A stretch of DNA of 59,728 nucleotides. Origin: a virus. A program made the position numbers and the translations under genes. Location: positions 1 through 59,728 of IMG/VR virus record IMGVR_UViG_3300046028_010391. One strand, 5' to 3'. Positions 1 to 8,900 of this stretch are shown piece after piece; position 1 is the stretch's first letter; each line of letters opens with the position of its first letter. Under the pieces are notes generated by a model that was not told the DNA's origin, did no database searches, and was given only the letters and a program-made list of their open reading frames with translations.

Positions 1-2562
1 GTTTCATTTTTAGAAAGCGGTTCACAAAATTCAGCAATTTGGTTAGATGGTACAGACAATATGTTTGACATTTATGCCAACACAAGTCACGGTATAAGAC
101 TTAAAACCGGTGGCGACAATACTCGCTTGACCGTCACAAGTGGCGGTAACGTACTTATTGGAACTACTACGGACGCTGGTCAACTGCTTTATGTTAATGG
201 AACTTCTAGATTTAACTCAACCATTTTTAATGCTAGCCGACTTATGGTCGGAATCACATCTGATCAAACTTATGCCAGCATATTCGTGGCGGGTGATATA
301 ACTACTGGTAGTAACCAGTATGCGGTGTTATTAGACCCACAATTAAGCGGAACAACCAACTATGGTTTGCTTGCTAATGCTCGTATCAAAGCATCGCACG
401 CTGCAAGCATCGCTTATGGTGTATATATCGCTAACAATGAGATATTATCTGGTGCAAGCATAGTCAACAACTATGGATTATACATTGCTAATCAAACTAA
501 TGGCTCATCGCTAAACTATGCTTTGTACTCTGCAGGTGGAACCTCCTATTTTGCTGGTAGCGTAGGTATTGGTACTACTAGTCCATCAAATAAACTTTAC
601 GTTTCTGATACCGTAGAAGATTATGTAGCAGTAATTGAAAACCTTGGAACAGGAACAGCTAAAAACGGTTTATGGATTAAAACTGATAGTAGTTTTACTA
701 ATTCTACAGTTCTAAAAGTAACGGGTACAACTAGTGATTCTGAAACTCTTCAAGTAAACCCAGGTCAAGTAAGAATTGGACCCGGTAGCATAGGTCAGTT
801 TGACGGTACATTATTCTTAACTAGCTCAGCTGCTACAGTAGCAAACTTTGTAGCAAATAATAGTTCAGCTTTATTTATTTCCGGTTCAGGTAACATAGGT
901 ATTGGTACTACTAGTCCAACCTATACTTTAACAGTTGGTAAACAAGCAACATCTGATAATACAGACTATGCTATCGCAGTACTAAGACATGGAACTGGAG
1001 CAGCTCCAGGTTCATGGACTAGCCAACCTGCTATTTTAATAAGTGATCAAACAAACAATGGTCCTGGCACAGTAGATACTACAGGTTTATTTAGTATGCA
1101 GCTAGGTCGATTTGACTATACCGATACTGATGCAACTAATGCTAGTTTAATTAATATTACTTATGATGGAACAGTAGGTCCATTAAGAGTTGACGGTAAG
1201 GGTAATACATGGATCGGATACGATAGAGGTTCAGTACCTGTTAACACTGGTGCTTTTGGATTATTAGTACGAGGAGGTGCTTCTATCGGTAGTAATTATC
1301 AAGCTACTACTCCTCCTTCAAACGGAGCTATTATAGAGGGTAACGTAGGTATTGGTATTACTAGTTCATTCACAACTGGAGGTACAGCTAAACTATCAAT
1401 ATTAGGATCTTCAGTCATGCTTACTATGGGTGCTAGTACATCTGATTTAATGTACTTCCGTCAAGCAGGAGCCGGTGAATACCAAATTCAAACTAATAAC
1501 GGAGGAAATGACGGTAACATCCAACTTCAACCTTATGGAGGTAAAGTAGGTATTGGTACTACTACTCCACTAGCTAAACTACACGTATCAGGTGCTGCGG
1601 TTGATGATATAGGTTTATCTGTATTCCAAAACTCAGTTAACGGATTAGGAGTTTATTACCCAGCAGCTAGTTTTATTAACGTTAATGGAAATCACAGTTA
1701 TGGAATTGTAGCTGAATTTAAAACAGATAATGCTGGTACTAACGATAGACCTTCTATTTTGTTTTATGGAGCTCAAACAACTTCAAGTTGGCAAATAGGT
1801 CAAGGAAATTCACAATGGGGTACTGCTGATGCTTTTATGATAGGATACAGAGCATCAAATACCCCATCAACCTTTAGTGATTGGCCTTCTTCTTATTTTA
1901 CTGTTTTAACAGGTGGTAACGTAGGTATTGGTACTACTACCCCAAACCAGAAATTAAGTGTTGAAGGTGGTAACATTCAGCTTAATGCTAATAATGCAGC
2001 AGCTAATTATTACTTATATTTAAACAAGAAAAGCGGTCAAGATGGTGGTATATTATTTAATAGAGATAACGCTAATGATTGGCAATTAACAAACGGTGCT
2101 GGGAATGGAGATTTAATTTTTTATTCTTATGGAATCAGTAATGATGCAGTAACATTTAAAAGAGCAACAGGTAACGTAGGTATTGGAACAACCTCACCAT
2201 CATACAAACTCCAAGTCTCAGGCGCAATTGCAATAGAGAATCAAGGTACAACAACTATTGAAACAACAACCTTCTCAGGTTCACTTACCACAAACACAAA
2301 CATTGCTTCTGTTCCAACAGCATCCTTTAAAGCAGCATTCTTTGATTACTATGTTGCCTCGGGTTCAGTAAACATGAGAGCCGGAACAGTAATGGCAGTA
2401 CACAACAATTCAACCTCACGATACACAGACACAAGTACAGCCGATATCGGTACTACAGCGGCCGTAGATTTCTCAACATCTATTGTAGCCGGTAGTTTAG
2501 TATTAACAGCAAACATCTCAAGCGGAACTTGGGAAGTAAAAACAGCATATAGAGCATTATAA
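1..2562 (+). CDS. Tail fibre / virion surface protein with VGIGTTSP repeats, 5' partial
   Basis: The reading frame is open from base 1, so the start lies upstream of the window; 853 residues are visible. The protein is Gly/Thr/Asn/Ser-rich and carries at least six copies of a short motif, G-N-V-G-I-G-T-T-S-P followed by a K-L-x-V strand, coded near 556, 889, 1339, 1540, 1915 and 2170. This module is common in beta-structured fibre and adhesin-like proteins, especially in Bacteroidetes and their phages. The likely role is host recognition by a trimeric fibre, but the receptor cannot be read from the sequence. It ends with tandem stops (TAATAA), and the next gene starts in the same frame 12 bases later. 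The family assignment is confident; the exact fibre position on the virion is not. Confidence 0.75.
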   Translation, partial: VSFLESGSQNSAIWLDGTDNMFDIYANTSHGIRLKTGGDNTRLTVTSGGNVLIGTTTDAGQLLYVNGTSRFNSTIFNASRLMVGITSDQTYASIFVAGDITTGSNQYAVLLDPQLSGTTNYGLLANARIKASHAASIAYGVYIANNEILSGASIVNNYGLYIANQTNGSSLNYALYSAGGTSYFAGSVGIGTTSPSNKLYVSDTVEDYVAVIENLGTGTAKNGLWIKTDSSFTNSTVLKVTGTTSDSETLQVNPGQVRIGPGSIGQFDGTLFLTSSAATVANFVANNSSALFISGSGNIGIGTTSPTYTLTVGKQATSDNTDYAIAVLRHGTGAAPGSWTSQPAILISDQTNNGPGTVDTTGLFSMQLGRFDYTDTDATNASLINITYDGTVGPLRVDGKGNTWIGYDRGSVPVNTGAFGLLVRGGASIGSNYQATTPPSNGAIIEGNVGIGITSSFTTGGTAKLSILGSSVMLTMGASTSDLMYFRQAGAGEYQIQTNNGGNDGNIQLQPYGGKVGIGTTTPLAKLHVSGAAVDDIGLSVFQNSVNGLGVYYPAASFINVNGNHSYGIVAEFKTDNAGTNDRPSILFYGAQTTSSWQIGQGNSQWGTADAFMIGYRASNTPSTFSDWPSSYFTVLTGGNVGIGTTTPNQKLSVEGGNIQLNANNAAANYYLYLNKKSGQDGGILFNRDNANDWQLTNGAGNGDLIFYSYGISNDAVTFKRATGNVGIGTTSPSYKLQVSGAIAIENQGTTTIETTTFSGSLTTNTNIASVPTASFKAAFFDYYVASGSVNMRAGTVMAVHNNSTSRYTDTSTADIGTTAAVDFSTSIVAGSLVLTANISSGTWEVKTAYRAL

Positions 2563-2574
2563 TAAAACATAGTT

Positions 2575-3132
2575 ATGGCAACAGATTACGATTTTATAGT
2601 TAGAAAAGGAAATTTAGGGGTTGGAACAGCAACTCCCGGAACTAAACTTCATGTATCCGGAGCAATTTCCGGTTCATCAATTAATTTTGGACAAACTACT
2701 TTAAATTTTTATGAAGAAGGTGTTTGGACTCCTTCTCTTGATACCACTAATAATAATTTAGGTACTGTAAACTACACTACTGATCCAGTTGGACTTTATA
2801 CTCGTATTGGAAATGTAGTTCACGCTTGGTTTGATATTGAGGTAAATGATATTACTTTAAGTGCAAACACAGGTACTGGAACTATTGATGATTTACCATA
2901 TGCTTCAAACTCAAGTATTGGAGTATTTTCCTCTTTAATAATCACTGAAGGAGGTTTATTAGGTGCAGGTGCAGCAGGTACTCAAGTTAAAGGATATATT
3001 GTTGGTGGTGAAAGTAGAATTATTATAGATTATTATGATTCTGGTGCTAATGGTTTTGGGTTAAATGGTAGATCTTTATACAATGCTGTAAATGGAGGTG
3101 TACTTTCTGGTTATATAACATATCAAGTTTAA
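2575..3132 (+). CDS. Short tail fibre or fibre-tip protein
   Basis: A 185-residue protein. Residues 12-30 repeat the G-N-L-G-V-G-T-A-T-P...K-L-H-V-S-G module of the preceding fibre. The remainder is a different domain with a G-V-W-T-P-S-L motif and a G-L-Y-T-R-I-G-N-V-V stretch, a pattern often seen in receptor-binding fibre tips. The start is the ATG preceded by AGTT, the context shared by many genes here. Its position directly after the long fibre suggests a partner, a tip or an exchangeable adhesin. It could also be a C-terminal part split off by the tandem stop codons at 2560-2565. Confidence 0.65.
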   Translation: MATDYDFIVRKGNLGVGTATPGTKLHVSGAISGSSINFGQTTLNFYEEGVWTPSLDTTNNNLGTVNYTTDPVGLYTRIGNVVHAWFDIEVNDITLSANTGTGTIDDLPYASNSSIGVFSSLIITEGGLLGAGAAGTQVKGYIVGGESRIIIDYYDSGANGFGLNGRSLYNAVNGGVLSGYITYQV

Positions 3133-3134
3133 TT

Positions 3135-3314
3135 ATGATCTACAGAATATTTATGCAGTTTATTCCGGGTTTAGATGATATTTGGGTAGCACAACTAGAA
3201 TCAGACGATCCGATTTACGATTACGATAATTTAGAGGAAGCAGAATTAAAAGCTGCTGAATTGCAAGCTAACGATCCAACAGGAAGACAATACAAAGTAG
3301 AACAGATAGGGTAG
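3135..3314 (+). CDS. Small acidic hypothetical protein (59 aa)
   Basis: An ATG two bases after the preceding stop opens a 59-residue frame ending in TAG. The product is acidic in its middle, with a D/E-rich stretch and an A-E-L-K-A-A-E-L-Q helix. I do not recognise a family. Tight packing between the fibre and neck genes, with no other use of this interval, supports it as a real gene. It may be a fibre accessory or chaperone, but that is only a guess from position. Confidence 0.5.
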   Translation: MIYRIFMQFIPGLDDIWVAQLESDDPIYDYDNLEEAELKAAELQANDPTGRQYKVEQIG

Positions 3315-3333
3315 GACAGTTGCTTTCTTTTTT

Positions 3334-3344
3334 AATATTTATAA
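3334..3344 (+). promoter_or_regulatory. Putative late promoter (AATATTTATAA)
   Basis: AATATTTATAA ends 9 bases before the ATG of the gp13-like gene. The same motif precedes most virion genes in the window and has no TTG element about 24 bases upstream. It runs on into TATAAATA, the T4 late consensus, at 3340-3347. Confidence 0.55.
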
Positions 3345-3353
3345 ATAAAAAGT

Positions 3354-4550
3354 ATGGCAAACGTTCCTATTTGGCCTGGCTCATCATCATTTTTCCCTGG
3401 AGATACGCCTTTTGGTTTTTACGATAATCAATATGATTTCCAAGTTGATGCTGATAAAGTAGCAAAGTTCTGTGCTATTCGTTTAGGTTACCCTATCGAA
3501 AACGTAGAACTGCAAGCTGTAAACTTTTACACTGCTTTTGAAGAAGCAACTACAGTTTACGGCAACGAATTATACGCATATCAATTAAGAGATAACTATT
3601 TATCTTTAGAAGGTGTAACACAATCTATTGATGTTAACGACAGTATCATCACACCTTCAATGGCAAACATTGTTAGACTGTCTCAACAGTATGGTGAGGA
3701 AGCAGGAGCTGGTGGTAACGTAACTTGGCTTAAAGGTCAATTAATGCTTACAGCATCTGTTCAACAATATGACCTAAAAGCATGGGCCATTGAAAATGGA
3801 ATTTCAGGCGGTATAGAAATTAAAAACGTTTGGTATCAACCACCTCCAGCAATTAACCAATTATATTCTCCCTACATGTTAGGTCAAGGTGGAGGTGCTG
3901 GTTTAGGAGGTGTTCCTGCAGCTGGTGTTTATGGCTTTGGATATGGATACTCTAACTATCTTATGATGCCTACAAGTTACACAATGCAGAATCTTCAAGC
4001 AATTGAAATGCAAAACACTGTAACTTTATCTAACTATACCTTTAATATTATAAATAATATTATTACAGTATTCCCAGTACCTGGTACTGGAATGGGTGAT
4101 GGTGATTTTGATGGGGCAGACGGTTTAGGATATGGTGAAATCTTAGTATTCGACTTTATTAAAGTAGAAGACAGATTAAACTCAGCTGTAACAAATGGTA
4201 TAGGAAAAATTTCAAACGCCTCAAACGTTCCATACACTAACCCTAACTATAACGATATTAACTCTGTAGGTAGATCTTGGATATTTGAATACACATTAGC
4301 ATTATCTAAAGAAATGTTAGGTTACACTCGTAACAAATATTCTTCAATACCAATTCCAGGGGCAGAAGTAACATTAAATGGTGATACATTAGTTACAGCT
4401 GCTACTACAGAAAAAGAAAATTTAATTACAAGATTAAGAGAATATTTTGATTCAACATCTCGTCAAGCATTATTAGAAAGAAGATCAGCAGAATCTACTG
4501 CAAGACAAAATGAATTGAATCAATCACCAATGACAATCTTTATAGGATAA
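3354..4550 (+). CDS. 13: Neck protein, T4 gp13-like
   Basis: A 398-residue protein. The N-terminal region (about residues 28-75) resembles T4 gp13: a helix with K-F-C-A-I-R-L-G-Y-P, then I-E-N-V-E-L and a helical segment with Y-x-x-F-E-E-A-x-x-x-Y. The middle is Gly-rich. It is followed with one-base overlaps by gp14-like and gp15-like genes, the T4 gene order 13-14-15, which supports the call. In T4, gp13 and gp14 form the neck that completes the DNA-filled head and receives the tail. The protein is longer than T4 gp13 (309 aa). The assignment rests on weak similarity plus gene order. Confidence 0.6.
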   Translation: MANVPIWPGSSSFFPGDTPFGFYDNQYDFQVDADKVAKFCAIRLGYPIENVELQAVNFYTAFEEATTVYGNELYAYQLRDNYLSLEGVTQSIDVNDSIITPSMANIVRLSQQYGEEAGAGGNVTWLKGQLMLTASVQQYDLKAWAIENGISGGIEIKNVWYQPPPAINQLYSPYMLGQGGGAGLGGVPAAGVYGFGYGYSNYLMMPTSYTMQNLQAIEMQNTVTLSNYTFNIINNIITVFPVPGTGMGDGDFDGADGLGYGEILVFDFIKVEDRLNSAVTNGIGKISNASNVPYTNPNYNDINSVGRSWIFEYTLALSKEMLGYTRNKYSSIPIPGAEVTLNGDTLVTAATTEKENLITRLREYFDSTSRQALLERRSAESTARQNELNQSPMTIFIG

Positions 4551-5071
4551 TGGCACTATTTGGACAAGCTAGAGATATTTCAATGTTTAGATACATCAAC
4601 CGCGAGTTGATGCAAAACATTATTTCTCAACAAGTAGTATTTTATAAAGTAAACCTTACAGAAACAAAAACAAATATGTATGGTGAGGCAAATATGGGAA
4701 GAGTATTTCAACAACCTTTACTTATATATGCTTTAATCGAAACCAGCAATTTTGAAAACCCAGTTGATGATTTTGGTGTTGACTTTAAATGGAGTGTTCA
4801 ATATAGATTCTTACGAGATGATTTAGTTGACGCTAATGTTCAACCTGAGGTAGGTGACTTTATAATGTTCCAAAATGGATATTGGGAAATTGACAACGTA
4901 AACACAAGTCAATTCTTTGTAGGTAAAGATCCTGCTTATCCATATACGGATGCTAATAATGTTAACCCATTAGAAACTGATTTGAATGAGTTTGGTTACA
5001 ATGTAAGTGTAATATGTGATGCTCACTATGTACCTGCTGATCGTGTTGGAATTGTTAATCAAAGAATATAA
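4550..5071 (+). CDS. 14: Neck protein, T4 gp14-like
   Basis: A 173-residue protein, shorter than T4 gp14 (256 aa). A segment reading P-E-V-G-D-F-I-M-F-Q-N-G-Y-W-E-I resembles the gp14 stretch G-D-L-V-Y-F-P...L-F-E-I, and the N terminus M-F-R-Y-I-N-R-E-L-M-Q is helical. The start codon overlaps the previous stop by one base, and the stop overlaps the next start by one base, so the three neck and terminator genes look translationally coupled. The likely role is head-tail joining together with the gp13-like protein. The call depends partly on gene order. Confidence 0.55.
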   Translation: MALFGQARDISMFRYINRELMQNIISQQVVFYKVNLTETKTNMYGEANMGRVFQQPLLIYALIETSNFENPVDDFGVDFKWSVQYRFLRDDLVDANVQPEVGDFIMFQNGYWEIDNVNTSQFFVGKDPAYPYTDANNVNPLETDLNEFGYNVSVICDAHYVPADRVGIVNQRI

Positions 5072-5913
5072 TGGCTACTAGAAAACCGACTCCAAAAACC
5101 CAAAAAGAGATAAGCTTATCTCAACATAAGGCAACTGCTCCTGAATGGGGAAATCCAAACGATAGATTAAAGCCAAATCGCTCACAACAGGTATCGTGGA
5201 AAGGAGATGATGTAAAACCATTTAGCGTTGGTATTCAAGACATTGATGAAGCCGTTTTTTATTATTTTAATGAAGTAATTAAACCTTCAGTATTGCAAAA
5301 TGGTGAACGTTTACCTGTTCCCGTAATTTATGGTTCTCCTGAAAAATGGAAATCATATCAAAGAGATGGATTTTACCGAGATATAAAAGGTAAAATTATG
5401 GCACCTCTTATCATGTTCAAAAGAACAGATATTACAAAAAACAGAACTATTACAAACAAGTTAGACGCTAACAACCCAAACAACTATAGTGTTTCTAAAA
5501 AAAGCTATGACGCACGAAACGAATATAGTCAATTTAACGTATTAAATAACCGAACTCCTGAAATTCAATACTACGCCACAGTTGTGCCTGATTATGTTAC
5601 TATAACGTATACATGCGCGGCATTTACGTACTATGTTGAGCAACTAAACAAAATAGTTGAGGCAATTGAATATGCTTCCGATGCATACTGGGGTAATCCT
5701 GAAAGATACCAATTTAAAACAATGATCGATTCTTTTGGTTTTCAAACCGAACTAACTAACAACGACGAACGTATTATTAGAAGTACATTCGATTTAAGAA
5801 TTAACGGCTACATCATTCCAGACACATTACAGAAAGATGTAACAGCTATATCGAAATTCTCAAACACAACTCAGGTATTGATATCAGAAACTACTGTAAA
5901 TAAGCTGCCTTAA
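5071..5913 (+). CDS. 15: Tail terminator / sheath stabiliser, T4 gp15-like
   Basis: A 280-residue protein, close to T4 gp15 (272 aa). After a basic, low-complexity N terminus (residues 1-50), a strand-rich domain contains P-V-P-V-I-Y-G-S-P-E-K-W, M-A-P-L-I-M-F-K-R-T-D-I and a C-terminal D-L-R-I-N-G-Y-I-I-P. These match the gp15 pattern of R-V-P-I-T-Y-A-S, later F-E-V-N-G-W-M-Y-P. T4 gp15 caps the finished tail tube and sheath and binds the neck. It is the last gene of the 13-14-15-like set. Confidence 0.65.
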   Translation: MATRKPTPKTQKEISLSQHKATAPEWGNPNDRLKPNRSQQVSWKGDDVKPFSVGIQDIDEAVFYYFNEVIKPSVLQNGERLPVPVIYGSPEKWKSYQRDGFYRDIKGKIMAPLIMFKRTDITKNRTITNKLDANNPNNYSVSKKSYDARNEYSQFNVLNNRTPEIQYYATVVPDYVTITYTCAAFTYYVEQLNKIVEAIEYASDAYWGNPERYQFKTMIDSFGFQTELTNNDERIIRSTFDLRINGYIIPDTLQKDVTAISKFSNTTQVLISETTVNKLP

Positions 5914-5935
5914 CAGTTTTATCAATATAAGTTTT

Positions 5936-5946
5936 AATATTTATAA
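5936..5946 (+). promoter_or_regulatory. Putative late promoter (AATATTTATAA)
   Basis: A perfect copy of the recurrent AATATTTATAA motif ends 16 bases before the ATG of the collagen-like fibre gene. No TTG lies at the -33 distance. Confidence 0.55.
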
Positions 5947-5962
5947 GAAACGTTTTTAAGGC

Positions 5963-8900
5963 ATGGCTGAAAACAGGTACAGTGGTAATAATCGATTAGA
6001 CAACCCAAACCAAGGTAGGGGTTTCTTTGATAGATCACTTGGCTTTAACAAATATAACTTACCTATCGTAACACAAGGATGGGAGGGATATGTCTTAACA
6101 ATTGATGATGAGGGTGTTGTATCGTTAGTTCAAGGAGGAGGCGGAGGAAGTGGTACAACAGGTACATCTGGTACATCAGGTACTAGCGGTACTTCAGGTT
6201 CTTCTGGTACATCAGGTATAACAGGTTCAAGTGGACAATCAGGTACAAATGGTACTTCAGGTGTAAATGGTACTTCAGGTACTTCAGGATCAACAGCAGG
6301 TACCTCAGGTACTTCTAGCTCATCTGGTACTTCTGGCACAAGTGGATCTTCTGGATCATCTGGTTCTTCAGGTAGTTCTGGTATAGAAGGTTCTTCAGGT
6401 ACAAGTGGAGGTACAAGCGGTACTTCTGGTAGCTCAGCAAGTGCTGGTTCTTCAGGTACAGCAGGTACAAGTGGATCTTCAGGTTCATCTGGTTCAGCGG
6501 GTGCTGGTGGTAATAGTGGTCAATCTGCAACTTCAGGTACAAGTGGAACATCAGGTTCTTCTGGTACAAGTGGTTTAACCTCATCGTCTGGTTCATCTGG
6601 TACATCTGGCTCTTCAGGTAGTTCAGGTTCAAATGGATCTTCTGGTATAGCAGGAAATAGTGGTCAAAGTGCTACCTCAGGAACATCAGGTTCTTCTGGT
6701 AGTACAGGTACTTCAGGTTTAGCGGCATCTTCTGGTAGTTCAGGTTCATCTGGTTCTAGTGGTAGTAGTGGTTCAAATGGTGTTTCTGGTAACAGCGGTC
6801 AATCAGCAACTTCAGGCACAAGCGGTAGCTCAGGTTCATCTGGTACCTCAGGTTTAACTGGTTCATCAGGTTCAAGTGGTACTTCAGGTTCATCAGGATC
6901 TAGTGGTTCGAATGGATCATCAGGTATTGCTGGAAATTCAGGACAAAGTGCAACTTCAGGTACTTCAGGTTCATCAGGTTCATCAGGTACTTCAGGTTTA
7001 GTAGGTTCGTCAGGCACTTCAGGCACTTCAGGATCTTCTGGTAGCTCAGGTTCAAATGGATCATCAGGTATTGCTGGAAATTCAGGACAAAGTGCAACTT
7101 CTGGTACTTCAGGTTCAAGTGGAAGTACAGGTACTTCAGGTTTAGTAGGTTCGTCAGGTACTTCAGGTTCATCAGGTAGCTCAGGAAGTTCAGGATCAAA
7201 CGGATCTTCTGGTGTATCAGGAAATAGTGGTCAAAGTGCAACCTCAGGTACAAGCGGTAGCTCAGGCAGTTCAGGTACTTCAGGTTTAGTAGGTTCAAGT
7301 GGTACTTCAGGTTCATCAGGTAGTTCAGGTACATCTGGAACAAGTGGTTCTTCAGGTGTAAACGGAAACTCAGGACAAAGTGCAACCTCAGGTACAAGTG
7401 GAAGTTCAGGTTCAACTGGTACTTCAGGTTTATCTGGATCAAGTGGTTCAGCAGGAACTTCAGGCACAAGCGGAACATCAGGTTCATCAGGTAGTTCAGG
7501 TTCATCTGGTGCAAACGGTAATAGTGGTCAAAGCGCCACTTCTGGTACTTCAGGTTCAAGTGGAAGTACAGGCACTTCAGGTTTATCTGGTATTTCAGGA
7601 TCTTCAGGCACAAATGGCACTTCAGGTACATCAGGTTCAAACGGAACAAATGGTAACTCTGGTAATAGTGGTCAATCTGCTACTTCTGGAACATCTGGTT
7701 CAAGTGGAAGCTCAGGTACTTCAGGTTTAGCCGGTAATTCTGGTACATCAGGTACTTCAGGTACATCTGGTGTTTCAGGTAGTGCAGGAACTTCAGGTAG
7801 TTCAGGTACATCAGGTACAAATGGTACTGCAGGAACTAGCGGTACATCAGATTCTTCAGGAACATCAGGTTCGTCAGGAACTTCAGGTACAGCAGGTACC
7901 TCTGGAAGTTCAGGCACAAGCGGAAGCTCAGGTAGTTCTGGTACCTCAGGTCTAGCAGGTGCTAGTGGTATATCAAATACAAGTGGTACAAGCGGTACTT
8001 CTGGTTCTTCTGGTACAAGTGGTTCAAGCGGTTCATCAGGAACTAGTGGTACTTCTGGTTCTTCAGGAACAAGTGGTAGTTCAGGAACTTCAGGTTCATC
8101 TGGAACATCTAACTCAAGTGGAACTAGTGGAAGTTCAGGTTCATCTGGTTCAACAGGTACAAATGGTACTTCAGGTGCCTCAGCAACTTCAGGTACAAGC
8201 GGTACTTCAGGATCCTCAGGATCAAATGGTGCTGCCGGTAATAGCGGTCAAAGTTCAACTTCAGGTACTTCAGGAAGCTCAGGTTCAACTGGTACTTCAG
8301 GTTTAGCAGCATCTTCTGGTACAGCAGGTACATCTGGTACATCAGGTACAAATGGCACTTCAGGTACTTCAGGTACAAGCGGTTCTTCAGGCACAAGCGG
8401 TGCTGCAGGAACTTCAGGTACAAACGGTACCTCAGGTACAAGCGGATCTTCTGGTACAAACGGTACAGCAGGAACTAGTGGTACAAGTGGTACTTCAGGT
8501 AGTTCAGGTACTTCAGGTATTGCCGGTGCAGCAGGTGCTTCAGCAGTAAGTGCTACTTCTGGTACTTCAGGTACATCTGGATCTTCAGGTACAGCAGGTA
8601 CATCAGGTTCAGCAGGTACAAGTGGAACTTCAGGTACTTCAGGTACAAATGGTACTTCAGGTACATCTGGATCTTCAGGTTCAAGTGGTGCATCTGGTAA
8701 TAGCGGTCAATCAGCAACTTCAGGCACAAGCGGAAGTTCTGGTTCAACTGGTACTTCAGGTTTATCAGGTAATGCTGGATCTTCTGGTACAAGCGGAACA
8801 AGTGGAACAAGTGGTTCTTCTGGTACAAACGGTACTTCAGGAGCAGCTGGTTCTTCAGGTACAAATGGTACATCTGGTACTTCAGGTAGTTCAGGCACAA

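Noticed and set aside
2560-2575. A single fibre gene interrupted by readthrough stops
   Set aside because: Frames match, but there are two stops in a row and the second gene has the AGTT-ATG start, so separate genes are more likely.
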